Assembly: GCF_001039355.2 (NCBI RefSeq)
Contig: NW_019775881.1
Coordinates: 1 to 64,000 of the forward strand
Origin: Lingula anatina
Taxonomy: Eukaryota; Brachiopoda; Lingulata; Lingulida; Lingulidae
Direction: 5' to 3'
DNA: 64,000 nucleotides
Numbering within the stretch: position 1 is the first letter of the stretch; the number at the start of each line of letters is the position of its first letter. A model generated the notes under the pieces. It was not told where the DNA came from. It saw nothing but the letters and a program-made list of their open reading frames with translations, and ran no database searches. The position numbers and the translations under genes are program-made. Positions 44,001 through 55,285 of the stretch are shown piece after piece.

Positions 44001-47000
44001 AATGCTTGGGTCTAAAAATAGATATGAAAGATAGCTGAATTGATTGTTCCAATTGTCAGACAGGTAGAATATCAAGTGGGTTAATAAAAATAAAAATAAT
44101 TAAGATTTAAAAATAAATTCCTTTCTAATTCTTACGCTGTACTTTGAAAAAACTTCTAAAAGGATAAGATTTTATACCGACAAAAAGAAGAAAATGATTT
44201 AAACTGAATTGCTCTGTTTACACAACAGGTAAAGTGATTTGTGCTAAGTGACAACTTAGTTTTCATACATCGTTCAAATTCACTGCTTAGGGAAATTGTT
44301 ATTTACTAGGATAATTTAGGCAGTGAAAATCAATATTACAAATTAGTTCAACAATGTTTCATTATTGAAACCATATTTGACCCCTGACTCAAAATATCAG
44401 AGTTCACTTAAAATGTCTAAGTCCTTATTCACACACTTAAATCCAATTTATGATTAGTCATCCAATTAATAGGCAGAAATAACTCTAGCCTCAGAAAAAC
44501 TGGTAAACTTAGGCAATTAACACATTTTCTTCTATATTTACATACTCTTAGTAATACATGGTAGTTTTAGACTGCTAATTTTTATCTAAAAGTGCAAAAC
44601 AACTTTCATTTAAAACAAAAATGAAATTTACCTAAACATCATGATGTTTTTTGTCCACTGTAATTCCTTTTTTTTTATCTCTCAGACACAGTCAACATTC
44701 TCTGCATGTCTGTCTTGCTGTACGGTAGCTGTGTGAGTATCACACCGAGAAACACACCCCCTTGTGATAGCTTGAACGTCAACGTAAGAAATGTTGTGGG
44801 AGGCAAGGTTGGTGTTATTATATATACCACGCACCTATTATTATACTGTCTCCTATTGATTCTACACATACGCAAGCATACTGGTACTGTATAAGCGTTT
44901 ACTTACGGATCACATGGTGTGATGACGTCAAGTTCATTCATCCCTGGGTACTGTAGTGTATCTCTAAGATGCTAGTAAACACAATGCTTTCACTCGAGAA
45001 GGCAGTAGGCTTTTGAGTCCTCAAAATTTGTAGATGTAGCCAAGGGAGGATTAGACGGTGGCCATAACACCTAGCACCTGCCCCAGAAACAGTTAGATTT
45101 TGTTGGTTTAGCTGAGATTTTTTAAAAGCAATTCTGAGGTTTGTTTAAACAGGCTGTAGTGATTGTTGACTAAATTGGACCCAGTACATAGAATACCTTT
45201 ACTGAAGTTTGCCCCTTTTTCATACCCAGAAGGTATTCCATGTGTACATAAGGGCAGGTGTAGTCAATTGTTGAATCAATTGTTTCTAAAAATAAAAAGA
45301 AGCTGACAGTTGCTAGCCAACAGGGGGTTTCAGTTGGTTCCTATTTTAGTTAATTGTCTGCAATACTTTCCCCCATTATGTTAGTTTTCAAATGCAATAT
45401 ACAAGACTAGCTGATGTCAGATATTTCCCAAGTCAGGGTGTGTGCCTTGTGTAAGGTTGATTTTATGTGTCTATGTAAAAAAGGCTAAAAGCTGGTCTTA
45501 ATCTAAATATTTGCAAGTCCAACTTCTTCTGAAATTCTTATTTTTTCAAGCACTTAAGGATGCCATATAACTTAGACAGGTCTTAATATGGGCGATGTGT
45601 TTGCTGTTATTTATTTCAAATGTTTATTGTTGTTAGTAAACCCGTTATTTATCTTTATTACTACATATTTCTAAGTACTCCATGGTGATATCATACAGGA
45701 TATACAGTTATGTGACATGCAGACAGCAAAACAAATAATAATATTTAGTCTGCTATTACAGGTATAATTCACTAAAAGAGGCTGTTTCCAAAATAAATAA
45801 TAATAAAATAAATAAATAAACAAATAAATAAGTAAACAAATAAACAAATAAACAAATAATAAACAAATAATATTTAGTTTAATTTACTAAAAGAGGCTGT
45901 TTCCATTCAATTTAAAAAAGCGATTTACAGGAAGTACTGTTCAATCCTATTTTATTTAACCTACAAGAGCTTTCATATAAATATAGATTTTCTTTCCTAC
46001 TCTGTACAGGAACATGCATCAATCCTGTTGTTTTCCTGTTCCCTGAAGTGTGCTGTGGCATTTATTTCCATTGTATTTGTGTTGCCGTGAAGTCATTAGC
46101 AAGAAGTTGGGGGAGTTCTATTGTAGAAATGTGTCAGGTTAGTGGTTTGTAAGCTTATAATAGAAACAGAGAAATGTTTTCTTTCTTTCTCTTTCTTTCT
46201 TTCTTTTTTATTATAATTTTTCTATTTTAACGATAAAAGAGAAGTAAAAACTGGAACTGTTTAATGCTAAATCATGCCCCCCCCCCTTTTAGATCGTAGA
46301 CCTGCTGGCAAATTTTTGCACCGCTTTTGGCAGCCTTATCGTCACTTTAAAATCCAGGGTATTGCGAATGTGAGGAACGGACCGGAAGAGATTAGTATTT
46401 CATTTGTTTCATTATGTGTAGCGACTTTTCTTCAACAGTAAGCATAGACTGTGACTTGATCTTTGCCTTTTTTATCAGCTTAATAAAGATATAGTTGTAT
46501 ACTCATGTTCATTTAATACTTTATTAAATGATATAAGAGATGAATCTTTTACAGAGTGTATCTTGATAATTTTTATCAGTAGGAGTAAGCCTGTGAACTT
46601 TGGAAATACTAAATGACTGGTTCGGTCGATCTACAAGAGCGCAGTTTAACAAGAAAACATTCGTAACCTTACCTTTATTACCTTTTGGAAAGATAAGTTA
46701 AACATGTTTGTTTTCCTTTAATGCTTAAAGATCGTATTCACCAAAAATCACGGAGTTGATTTTTCGTTTGAATTATCTGTTGTGCGTATCCAGTGGTCAA
46801 GATTTGATCTCTTGGTTCTGAGAAGACGTTTTGTGTTGGGCTTCAAGAGAAAACCAAACAAAATTATTAACATCCCATTCAATTAAAAAAAAGCCTGATG
46901 CCGTATGCGATATGATGGTCAGACACAGCAATATGATTTCGTGCTTTTTATGTGACGTCTCAGTGACTCCGCGAATTTGAATAACGCAAAACTGAGCTCA

Positions 47001-50000
47001 ATGTTTGTGCTGAGTAAACTCACATTTCTCTGTATCGCCAACACACTCAAACACTTCTGTAGCTAAAATATTGTAAGCGTCCATTAATATAAACGAAAAA
47101 AAAAAACTAATCGTTGTAGCAGGAATACGTCTCGTTTTAACATGGAAAAGTATATGCTATTTGTTATGCAAAGACTGTTTTCCCATTTACTCCATCTTTG
47201 ACAAGTGTACTGTTTGTTTTGATGAGCGACAAGAACAGAAAACGTACACATAACTGTCTAATAAGTTTTATCTAACAGTCATCTACCGAACTTTTCAAAT
47301 GGCATTTTCAACTTTTCAATTGACAAGGGGAAATATGACAAGTAAGAATATAGTGAAAGCTGTTTTGTTGCATCTACCTCTGCAAAACACAGATCCGTCA
47401 ACCTTACAGTTTATACAGTTCATTCACGTAAGACTGACTCTGCTACGCTTATAGCTTTGGAATTTACCATATTTTAAGAACTCGGTCAGCCCTCCCCCCT
47501 GCACGTTCTGACCACTTTTCTTGTGCGGTTTTAGCGACAAGCCGATTCCAGCCGAAACGGGACAAGGGTTGGGCCGTGCGTGGAAGAAGAACAGGTGTTG
47601 GAATGGACGGCAAGATAAAAACCTACTAAATTTAGTTGAGGTCCATGGATAAACCAAAGCACATCGTTATCTCTGCTCCCAGCGCCCTCTGTGATGAACC
47701 GCTAAAACCAGGCACTCACAATATCAGAAAACGCATCTTCAAATCAGCATATGCAAGTGGTGGAAATACAGTGTATTGTAAGAAGAACAAACATTTCCCG
47801 GGGTACATCCTTTCTAATTCAAGAGGGTGTATATGAAGAGAACTTAAAGAATAATTCGATGTGTATTTTTAAATAGAATTAGACATTGTGCTTGTACCTT
47901 GTGTGCACACGGATATTTTGCTCATGCGCGTCATTTCTAGATAACTTAAACGACTCAGATGTGTCTTTCTTCACCTTTATCTTTCAAATTTATTCTGAAA
48001 CCACTAAAAATAAGTTTATTTGGTTATTTTGTGTTGTTGTGCGATGCATCTGTTTGTCGTATGGTATCACTTGTAAGCCCATTTCGATGGGGAATTCTGC
48101 AAACTAGCTACATCGTATGTGGCAGGGTAACTTTTTTTCTATTTCTGTATGTCTTTAAATTTGTCGTGTTTGTTTCAGAGTTGATTTGTGACACAAACAT
48201 GATGAATTGGCAACCGTTCTTGACGCAAGGCCCTGACATAATAGCGGAAGAACACGAAAACAATAATGTTTTCCGATTGCTGTGAGCGTCACAATTGCAT
48301 GCTGGAAAGCTCATGTTGCGACACCGATGGGCATTTTCTTGTTATTTCAATAATGTGTAATTTGGATAATGTGCATGTAACTTATCATTATGATAAGATC
48401 CAGTGTAATATTGACCAGAACCCGTTGTTCCTTGAAGAAACTTCCCGCATGCTTGCAAGATGGTCACACAAAGGTAGACCTGTGTGGTTCATAACGGCAA
48501 ACTGTGAAATACCTACATCTAACAGCTCAACATACTGGACGCTTGTGTGAAAAACCAGCCCAATATTATTTATAAGCTCAACAGGCATGGAAAATGAACG
48601 TACAATGACTTTGACTCTCTGAGTGTGTCACACGGTCGCAGTTTGCTACTTATATCACTTACAAAATTATACTAAAAAGATATAAGCTTTTTATTTACCT
48701 TTTCGTGGCTCATGGTTTTTTTCATATACATCTAGTAAATTAAGCTCGGGTTTTGACGTTAAAGAAAGTCAGGTAAATAGTTCTAGGAAGATCTTCAAAA
48801 ATACTCTACACTTTTTAATTAAGGTAGTAGACGTACCGCGCGTCTCATTTAAGTTCATGACAGCTATTCTTATGTGCTGCATCTCCTTTTAAAATCGTAG
48901 ATCTATTTGAAGCCACGTCATCCAAGGCGTTGTTGGGGTGCTAATGCTTAGATAATCCGCGCACAAAACGGGGATACTGCAGCATACTCTGGAACACGCT
49001 CAAAGCATTTGCACGTTGTTGTGCGGCACGGTTATAGACCAACGACAGAACCAATAAGCGTGTTGACAGCAGAGATAAATATTACTACGCTAACTTTTAA
49101 AGAGGAAATTCGATCATCGACCACTCCTTACCTTAACTCCCCGGCTTTTACATCTTGAAGAGCTTGTTTGTCGTCAACTATCTGTTGTTCCTGAGTACTT
49201 GGAATTAGAAACTCGGTTTTACTGGGGGCAACATCATCAGCGCTGCTATACTCGGGGGCGTTGTATACCGCTGCTGACTCCATGAGATCAACCTCTTGCT
49301 TTATGTAGAAACTGCAACCATGCAGCTGACTACCCACAACCATACTGTTCTGCGTGTCACTCTTAGGCCTAGATCAAGAAAAGATAGAAACAAGGAAGAA
49401 GATAGAAACAATCAGCCTGCTGCCACCGTCTGTTCTTTCTATGATATGCCTTGAATGCGGTTTGGTGGTTTTTGTATGAGAACGTTGACCTCCTTGGTTC
49501 AAATGTATGGCCGGACAGCGACATCATGAATTCCAAGAAACATGTTAACGCCGTAAGCAAATGCATTATGAATGAACTGACAATATAACGTGATTGGAAA
49601 TAATAATCTCAAATCCAAAAAGTGGGTTAACATATAATAAAATCAGAAAGAGAAAAACTGAATACATCTGTATTAAAGGAAGGGGCTGCTGTCTTTTTTT
49701 TTTAACGATCGGCTGTGGCATACCGGTGTTTCTTTCTAAAGAAATAGCAAACTTAGTTTTAACACTCTTTACAGCTACATGCCTTGTGCGTTTCTGTTTC
49801 AATCCAAAAAACCGGCCATTATATGTATTATCCCAAACAGGAAGTTAAAACCAAAGTATAAAAACGATTCAGTATTTTTTAAAATAGTTTTTTGATAAAA
49901 TAATGTTTTGATACTTTTAACAGGAATAACGAAAAAAGTCAAGCAAAAGTGACCAATAAATTGCTAAATTTGCAAGTATCGGATTTCCAAGTTTTTGTAT

Positions 50001-52987
50001 TCATGTTGGTGTTATGGTCCCGATAACATGTTAACTTGGTCTACGGGGTGTAGGTGTTGACATAAGACCCCCTGGGCCGCATTTATTTTATCAAACTGAT
50101 ACAGTTTAATTCTTAAGTTTTTGCTTTAACCTCGAAAAGTATCCCTCAGTGTAGCCGACATGAAGGGGGGTGTCATGTCAAATAAATTATTTCGAAAACG
50201 ATATACGGTTGATAGCATAAAGGTTGTTTAAAAGGGTAAACATGATATTATCTTATTTCGGTGAGGGGGTAGTTTTGAAGCCTCCAGTAAGGTCGAATAG
50301 ATGAAATATACGTACTAAATTTATGATTTCAATGATACAAAACCATCCATCATTTATGATCCAATAAAATTGTATTCAGGTGTTATAAACGGATTAGGCG
50401 TTTACTAACACTACCCGCAGATCTAACGCCCATATTAACTACAATGCTCACAAATTAACCAACACACCGTAAAATTATTTAGCACCAAACGAAGTGGTAC
50501 CTAGCACTAACATTCATCCACTCTGGCAGTGGTGGTTAATTTGTGGGTCTTGTGGTTAATATGGGCGTTAGTGCTAAAAGATCTGCGAGTAGTGTTAGTA
50601 AACGCATAATCCGTTTATAAGACCTGGAATTCAGCTATTGTAATGTAACTTTTGACTCAATAACTCATGTAGCATTTTTGTAACACTCGATTGAAAAAGA
50701 ATGTGATGTACAATTTTTAGAACAATTTTGTACACTGCTCCCAGTTTATTCTTTGTCTACACGTATGTATATTCTTGACCCGTTCCAGGAATTTATCATA
50801 CTAAAATTTCAAAAATAAAGGAGTGGCACCAGTAAATCTCCCTTCCTAAGTTCAACTTGATAGCTAGCGCTGGTTGACTCCCGTTTACGCCACAACTTAG
50901 AACATAATTATTAAACATAGCAAATAAATTTATCAAAATTCAAGGTATGAAGGAAAAATTATAAACTAATGTAACATTATGTGCCTACAATGGTGCTGTC
51001 AAGGATACACTTTCTCGTCGAGACTTTCTCGTCCCCACTGATCTTAAAATCCACTACAAAGAGTTATTGTAAATCCAGTAAAGTTTTTTAATGATTTCAA
51101 ACCCAACTTATGCAAATTTTGACTTAAATGGTAAAGAAGGCTGCCACATCCTGACTGTAAATGGTTGTGGTGGTCTAGAGAGGGTCATCAGGACTACAAA
51201 TGCTCAATTTTGGCTTTATATTTTTTGTATTGAACGCCACATAGCTATCAATTCTTTTTGTCTGAACATCGTTAATCAAAACTCGGTCGCTCCCTGAATA
51301 CTCCTCTCGAAAGATTACTAAGTAATTTTAATCACGCGATCTTCATGTTTTCAAAGATGAACATTAAACTAGGCTTATCGGTAAAATAAGACCCGTTTTT
51401 GATGGAATTTGTAAAGTAAATTACTAAATGATATTGATCTTAGTAGTCTTTCATGTCCAAAAGTGTCCTTTAACAAACTGAACATTAACAAGATTTTCGA
51501 AAACTTGAACTCCATTTAAAAAGATTCATCTTTCATGGCGGATATGAACCAACACAGCTGACGTATTCAGGTGCCCTCTTTCTCTCCCCTTTCTCTTAAC
51601 TTTTCTTGCATGGGTAACGGTCCGAAAAGACGACCGCCTGCTATCATTATTTTAATTCACCAAGGAGTACACAATTTGAATGCAAATTATCCTTCGGTAT
51701 CTGTAATGTGCATTTACATCAAACATTACCTCCTCCCTCCCCTCTTTTAGTGACGGTGATTTAGGTAGCTATAAATAGACCTTATTCATACAAATACAAA
51801 CAGCTTTTTATAGCTAGTATATTGGATGTGTTGCCCAACCATTTAAATAATTACATGAGAGAGAATTATGAAATATGTGCGTCTGTTTCTGTGTGTGTGT
51901 GTGTGTGTGTATGTGTGTGTGGCGTGTGTGCATGCCCGTGTGTGCGCACGTGCACACGTGAGAAAGCACCAATTTCAAACCAGACAACGGTTAATCTGCA
52001 TACGAACATTGACTGAGAAAAATCGTCTGCAACGAATTATAGAAAAGAACAGGGTTGGGAGTTAAAAGGAAAGAGATTATGTGTGTGGGTGTGTCTGCTT
52101 CTCATGTCACCACAGAAGAGAAGAACGCGTGTTTCTGGAGAGTGGTCGCATGATAACAAAAATGCATTATGCGATACGAAGACGTAAATCACGCAAATAA
52201 TCTCTTTATTCAACTGACAAACAACCGGGTTTTTGCTGGAAACTGCAGTTAAAATGGTTGGTCATTTTACATGAACAATTAGTGGCACATACATTTTTGT
52301 CTGAAGTGCAAATAAATACATGCGTTTCTATACAGTCTCCTCGTGTGATGTGTTGAAGTCGGGGTTTACATTACACCCAGAACAGGTATATGAATGAAAA
52401 AACATACTACACCTACACCAAAATAATCGATAAAAAAGAATCGGATTGCAGCTTTTACGAGTTGCCATCAAGATAATTTGAGTCAGTATTGTGCGACGTG
52501 ACCGAACTTCAGACTGAAAACCAAGTAAGTTACTGCCTATTCATTAAAGAAAGTAGTAATCGCCCATGATTTTATACATTTTAATAGTTAATCAAAACAG
52601 AGGCCAGGGAAAAAGAAAGGTTGGTGGCAATTCTCTAAAATACTAATACAATCGTCCCATTTCAAAATCTTTAATCCTTTAAGTGTTAATGATAACATCA
52701 TTTAGATGAGTATTCAGACACTAATTGCACGGAGAACATAAACGCATCTTGACATTTTCATATGATGTATAATAAAAACTAAAAAAACTAAACCTACTTA
52801 ACGTCTAGGACTATAATGATAAGTCAAGAATAGCACTGTTAATATACCGGATACAAGCGGATATCAGTCAACAGTAAGTTTGCTTTTCTTATCACAGAGT
52901 TATATATATAGGTAATCAACTACTGTGTGTGTGTGCGAATGTAAACTAGTTCACGTACCTCTCTCCTTGAAGACCGCTTTCCAACAT
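35066..52987 (-). CDS. NPAS4: bHLH-PAS transcription factor, NPAS4/Dysfusion family
   Basis: Nuclear factor that in vertebrates responds to neuronal activity (NPAS4) and in flies controls tracheal fusion cells (Dysfusion), acting with ARNT/Tango. Minus-strand exons: 52987-52959, 49368-49132, 42569-42403, 42042-41993, 40684-40595, 40241-40056, 39646-39459, 39312-39206, 38824-38668, 37374-35552 and probably 35223-35066; all phases agree, about 1063 residues. bHLH at about 90-143 ([36 protein letters not shown]); PAS-A from about 162 ([47 protein letters not shown]); PAS-B ([27 protein letters not shown]). A long Ser/Pro/Thr-rich tail holds two PPSY motifs. The start at 52987 is inferred. If the donor at 35552 is not used, the frame instead ends EYLIALLKK at 35520. 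Confidence 0.93.
39975..40019. repeat. Poly-A then (AC)n tract in an NPAS4 intron
   Basis: An A-rich run with one G continues into about eight AC units. It is 37 bases from the donor of the exon ending at 40056, with another A tract between, so read mapping here will be poor. Confidence 0.9.
41669..41760. promoter_or_regulatory. Cluster of CRE, E-box and TCGTG sites in an NPAS4 intron
   Basis: Within 92 bases: TGACGTCC 41671-41678, E-box CACGTG 41678-41683, TACGTCA 41707-41713, TCGTGA 41721-41726, and the full palindromic cAMP-response element TGACGTCA 41753-41760. CpG is rare elsewhere in the intron. TCGTG is the reported core for Dysfusion:Tango and resembles the NPAS4 motif, so feedback control is possible. 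Function is inferred from motifs only. Confidence 0.5.
44933..44940. promoter_or_regulatory. Full cAMP-response element
   Basis: Palindromic TGACGTCA in the large NPAS4 intron, in the context GTGATGACGTCAAGTT. A binding site for CREB/ATF-type factors by motif only. Confidence 0.45.
45731..45905. repeat. Duplicated segment around an (AAATA/AAACA)n tract
   Basis: AATTCACTAAAAGAGGCTGT ends the left copy (about 45766-45790) and AATTTACTAAAAGAGGCTGT the right copy (45881-45905), both followed by TTCCA. An ATATTTAG block precedes both. The spacer is AATAAATA/AACAAATA repeats, consistent with a tandem duplication expanded by slippage. Confidence 0.8.
46177..46207. repeat. (TTTC)n microsatellite
   Basis: About seven CTTT units with one interruption, in the large NPAS4 intron. 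Confidence 0.9.
50375..50631. mobile_element. Foldback (MITE-like) element in NPAS4 intron 1
   Basis: The left arm, about 50375-50461, matches the complement of the right arm, about 50532-50631. Shared blocks are TTATAAACGGATTA, GCGTTTACTAACACTAC, CGCAGATCT, TAACGCCCATATTAAC and CACAAATTAACCA. The right arm carries a short insertion after CGCAGATCT. The element is about 257 bases, with no ORF. Superfamily not assigned. Confidence 0.85.
51889..51960. repeat. (TG)n microsatellite with two adjacent E-boxes
   Basis: A TG tract 51889-51932 ends in alternating purine-pyrimidine sequence that contains CACGTG at 51947-51952 and again at 51955-51960. Such tracts can form Z-DNA. The E-boxes may be chance products of TG/CG alternation. 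Confidence 0.75.
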
Positions 52988-53472
52988 TTGTAGTAATTGT
53001 TTAGCGCGAGATCGCCTGCGATCCGCTTGAATAGTCTAAAATATAACAAAAAATGCGACCAGCGCAGGAGAAATCTTCTACAGAATCTTTTGTGATTTCC
53101 CTCACTAAATAGATGTTTAGTCAACGCACAGGGGATAAGCGACTGCTCTGTGTCTCCGTTGTCACCGCATTTCCTGAAGCATTGACGTCAGCAGGTGAGA
53201 TTTGTACTGGTGACACGAAGGACCAGTTTCTCTAGGGGACGCCAATGGAAATGTCAATGCTGAAAAACCTTTGGAACCAGGCGATGTGTTGACATTGACT
53301 TGAAAAACCGACATTCTCTCCGTTAATTGATATTTCTGCTTTGGATTTATTTTCAACTATTTTTACTGTTGAGCTCTTCATCTTCGAGATTTATTCAAAC
53401 GACACGATGCTTAAATTTAACACGTTAAAAAGCTAAATAATTTGGTTACGGAAAAGGCCAATAGGTGTTACC
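52959..53472 (-). other. NPAS4 5' exons, leader and promoter-proximal region
   Basis: Exon 53035-52959 has acceptor tgttatattttag and donor GTACGT. It is open throughout; ATG at 52987 is its first in-frame start. A candidate upstream leader exon ends at 53472 (CAGACAG|GTAACA). If spliced, the leader carries an upstream ORF starting MTSQT and ending TAA at 53003-53001, 13 bases before the main ATG. A full cAMP-response element TGACGTCA lies at 53183-53190 in the small intron. Confidence 0.5.
53183..53190. promoter_or_regulatory. Full cAMP-response element near the NPAS4 start
   Basis: Palindromic TGACGTCA, about 150 bases upstream of the first coding exon. The vertebrate gene is induced by calcium and CREB-linked signalling, so a site here is plausible. 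Motif evidence only. Confidence 0.5.
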
Positions 53473-53612
53473 TGTCTGACTCGTCATGTTTGCATTGGCA
53501 ACAAAACTAATATCGATAGTTTCATTTTGATTTTCAAGACGGAGGGTGTTGGAGAGCGCTGAAAGGAGAAACATTACGAACACCCGAAATGGTTCCCCTT
53601 GTGGGGGCGTCT

Positions 53613-53766
53613 CGATAGTCCGAAGGTTCATTGGTCCGAAGGTTCATTGGTCCGAAAAGTGGTAACATTTTTATCGATTTTTTAATCAAGGGTTCATTGG
53701 TCCGAAGGTTCTATAGTGAACATTCGGACCAATGAACCTTCGGACTATTGAACCTTCGGACTATCG
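53613..53766. mobile_element. Foldback element built from a TCCGAAGGTTCATTGG unit
   Basis: The arms are 53613-53656 and 53723-53766, 44 bases each, nearly perfect inverted copies that start CGATAGTCCGAAGGTTCA. Each arm is itself made of 16-base tandem units. TCCGAA occurs at 53619, 53635, 53651 and 53701, and its complement at 53723, 53739 and 53755. G-rich and C-rich flanks extend the pairing imperfectly. It lies about 140 bases upstream of the candidate leader donor at 53472, so it may be within the NPAS4 promoter or leader. Confidence 0.85.
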
Positions 53767-55249
53767 CTACGGCCCCCCTCTTGTGACCCCACTCATTTTT
53801 GTGGTGAACCTTTTAAAACTTTCCGTTATTTTGTCAAGGGCAATTTTCCAAAATGCAGATCATTTCAATTGTAATTACACAATTTTACTCACAATTAGAC
53901 TGAATGTTGGTGGTCGAATCGACTGGATTTTTCTGGTTAAAATAATAAGTTACAGGCGATTTTGATTGGAGCTACGAGTCGACCATTTCGATTACCGAAA
54001 GAAACAGACAGTCACGTGCGTCACAGGTAATGCGTAGAATAAAACATACATAAGCAACAGGTTAAAATACAACTATTAGTAACATCACAATTTCCGAAAA
54101 ATGACACCCACGGGTATTTTGCTGCGACAATTTTGAAATTTTCTCGGAAAAGTACACGAGACATTTCATTTAGAGGATGTCTAATTATTCTGGTTTTGTT
54201 TCTCACGGCATGCAACCAGATCAACGTGTGTTGCATATTTTTCTCCAAACTACCCCTGCCATGAGAAAGAAACCAGGTGTGCTTCCAGGGTAGAGAGCAG
54301 TAACCACCATTCCTATAAATATCAGCTTGGTCCAGAAAGAGACCTCTGTACAGCTAGCTATGTGAGAGACACTAAAATCGCTGGAATCAGCTACTCCCAT
54401 CTATACTTTTTAAGTTGAAACTCCTAATAAAAAACTTGGTCATCACAAGGATGATGTTTTTTTTAAATTAATATATTGCATGGGTCTGTCGCGTCATGAT
54501 TTGCTTCAGTTACGTGTACACGTGCCCCGAGGTTGAAAATGTACAGGATATTTTAATGGAACATTGACGTCTTTGTTTTGTCATACACTATGTCTTGACA
54601 TATTGATAATAATGCACGTCCTAAGTAGTCTCTAGCAATATATGTGCATATCTACCGGTAAATTCATTTTTTCGAATATTGTTTAAAATATCTGTCAAGA
54701 AAAGCACTATTTTAAAAATAAACTAGACATTTATTGGCGTATATATGCCTGCACTTATTATCAATGCGGTTTTGATGTGGAGGTGGAGAGATTGGATAGT
54801 TTGGGTCCTTAAACCATTTTGAATATTACTGGATGGCATAGGACACAGCTGCATGTTAAATAGCTATTAGATATAAAAGCTCTTGTCAGTGCGACTTCTT
54901 GAAATCAAAATATATGTGAAATCCAAACATAAATTGTGAGCATTTCTATTTTTATCACTACCTGAATGGGGCTTTTTAATGAAAGATTTCACTGCTCAGA
55001 TACTTGAATGCCAACTTTTGATGAAAACGTGAAATGTAGTATTAAAGAACTAGGGTGATTAGAATGTCATTATAGAATTAAATCAAAACCCAACTTCCAT
55101 TAAGGCCACTGTAACAACAATATAAGTGAACCCTTACAAAATGTACAGGATGCTTTTTATATATTTGTCTTTGTAATGGGGTTTCCTACCAATAAATTAT
55201 TTGAATAGACTTTTAAATGCTTCCTGGCTTGCATTTGTACTTGAGGTTC

Positions 55250-55285
55250 ATAAAAATGCCACTCACCATCCAATAAATTTAACAT
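55250..55285 (-). repeat. 36-base repeat, copy 1 (inverted relative to copy 2)
   Basis: On the minus strand it reads ATGTTAAATTTATTGGATGG then TGAGTGGCATTTTTAT. It matches 60361-60396 on + at 35 of 36 bases. Confidence 0.8.

Larger units (their letters stand above)
42570..49131 (-). other. Large NPAS4 intron before the bHLH exon
   Basis: About 6.6 kb with no exon of the gene recognised. It holds a full cAMP-response element TGACGTCA at 44933-44940, a duplicated segment at 45731-45905, a (TTTC)n tract, and a C run near 46277. An alternative first exon may hide here: vertebrate NPAS4 starts only a few residues before STKGAS. I could not identify one. Confidence 0.5.

Noticed and set aside
47636-47836. 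Open frame [20 protein letters not shown] on +
   Set aside because: Looks coding at first, but short, unspliced and with no recognisable domain; on balance chance.
48266-48550. 94-codon open frame on + in the large NPAS4 intron
   Set aside because: Rich in Cys and His but without spacing of a known zinc finger, overlapped by another open frame on -, and no splice context.
53446-53631. Open frame on - containing MTSQTGNTYW
   Set aside because: It cannot join the first NPAS4 coding exon in frame; it overlaps the foldback element. The MTSQT start is kept only as a possible upstream ORF.
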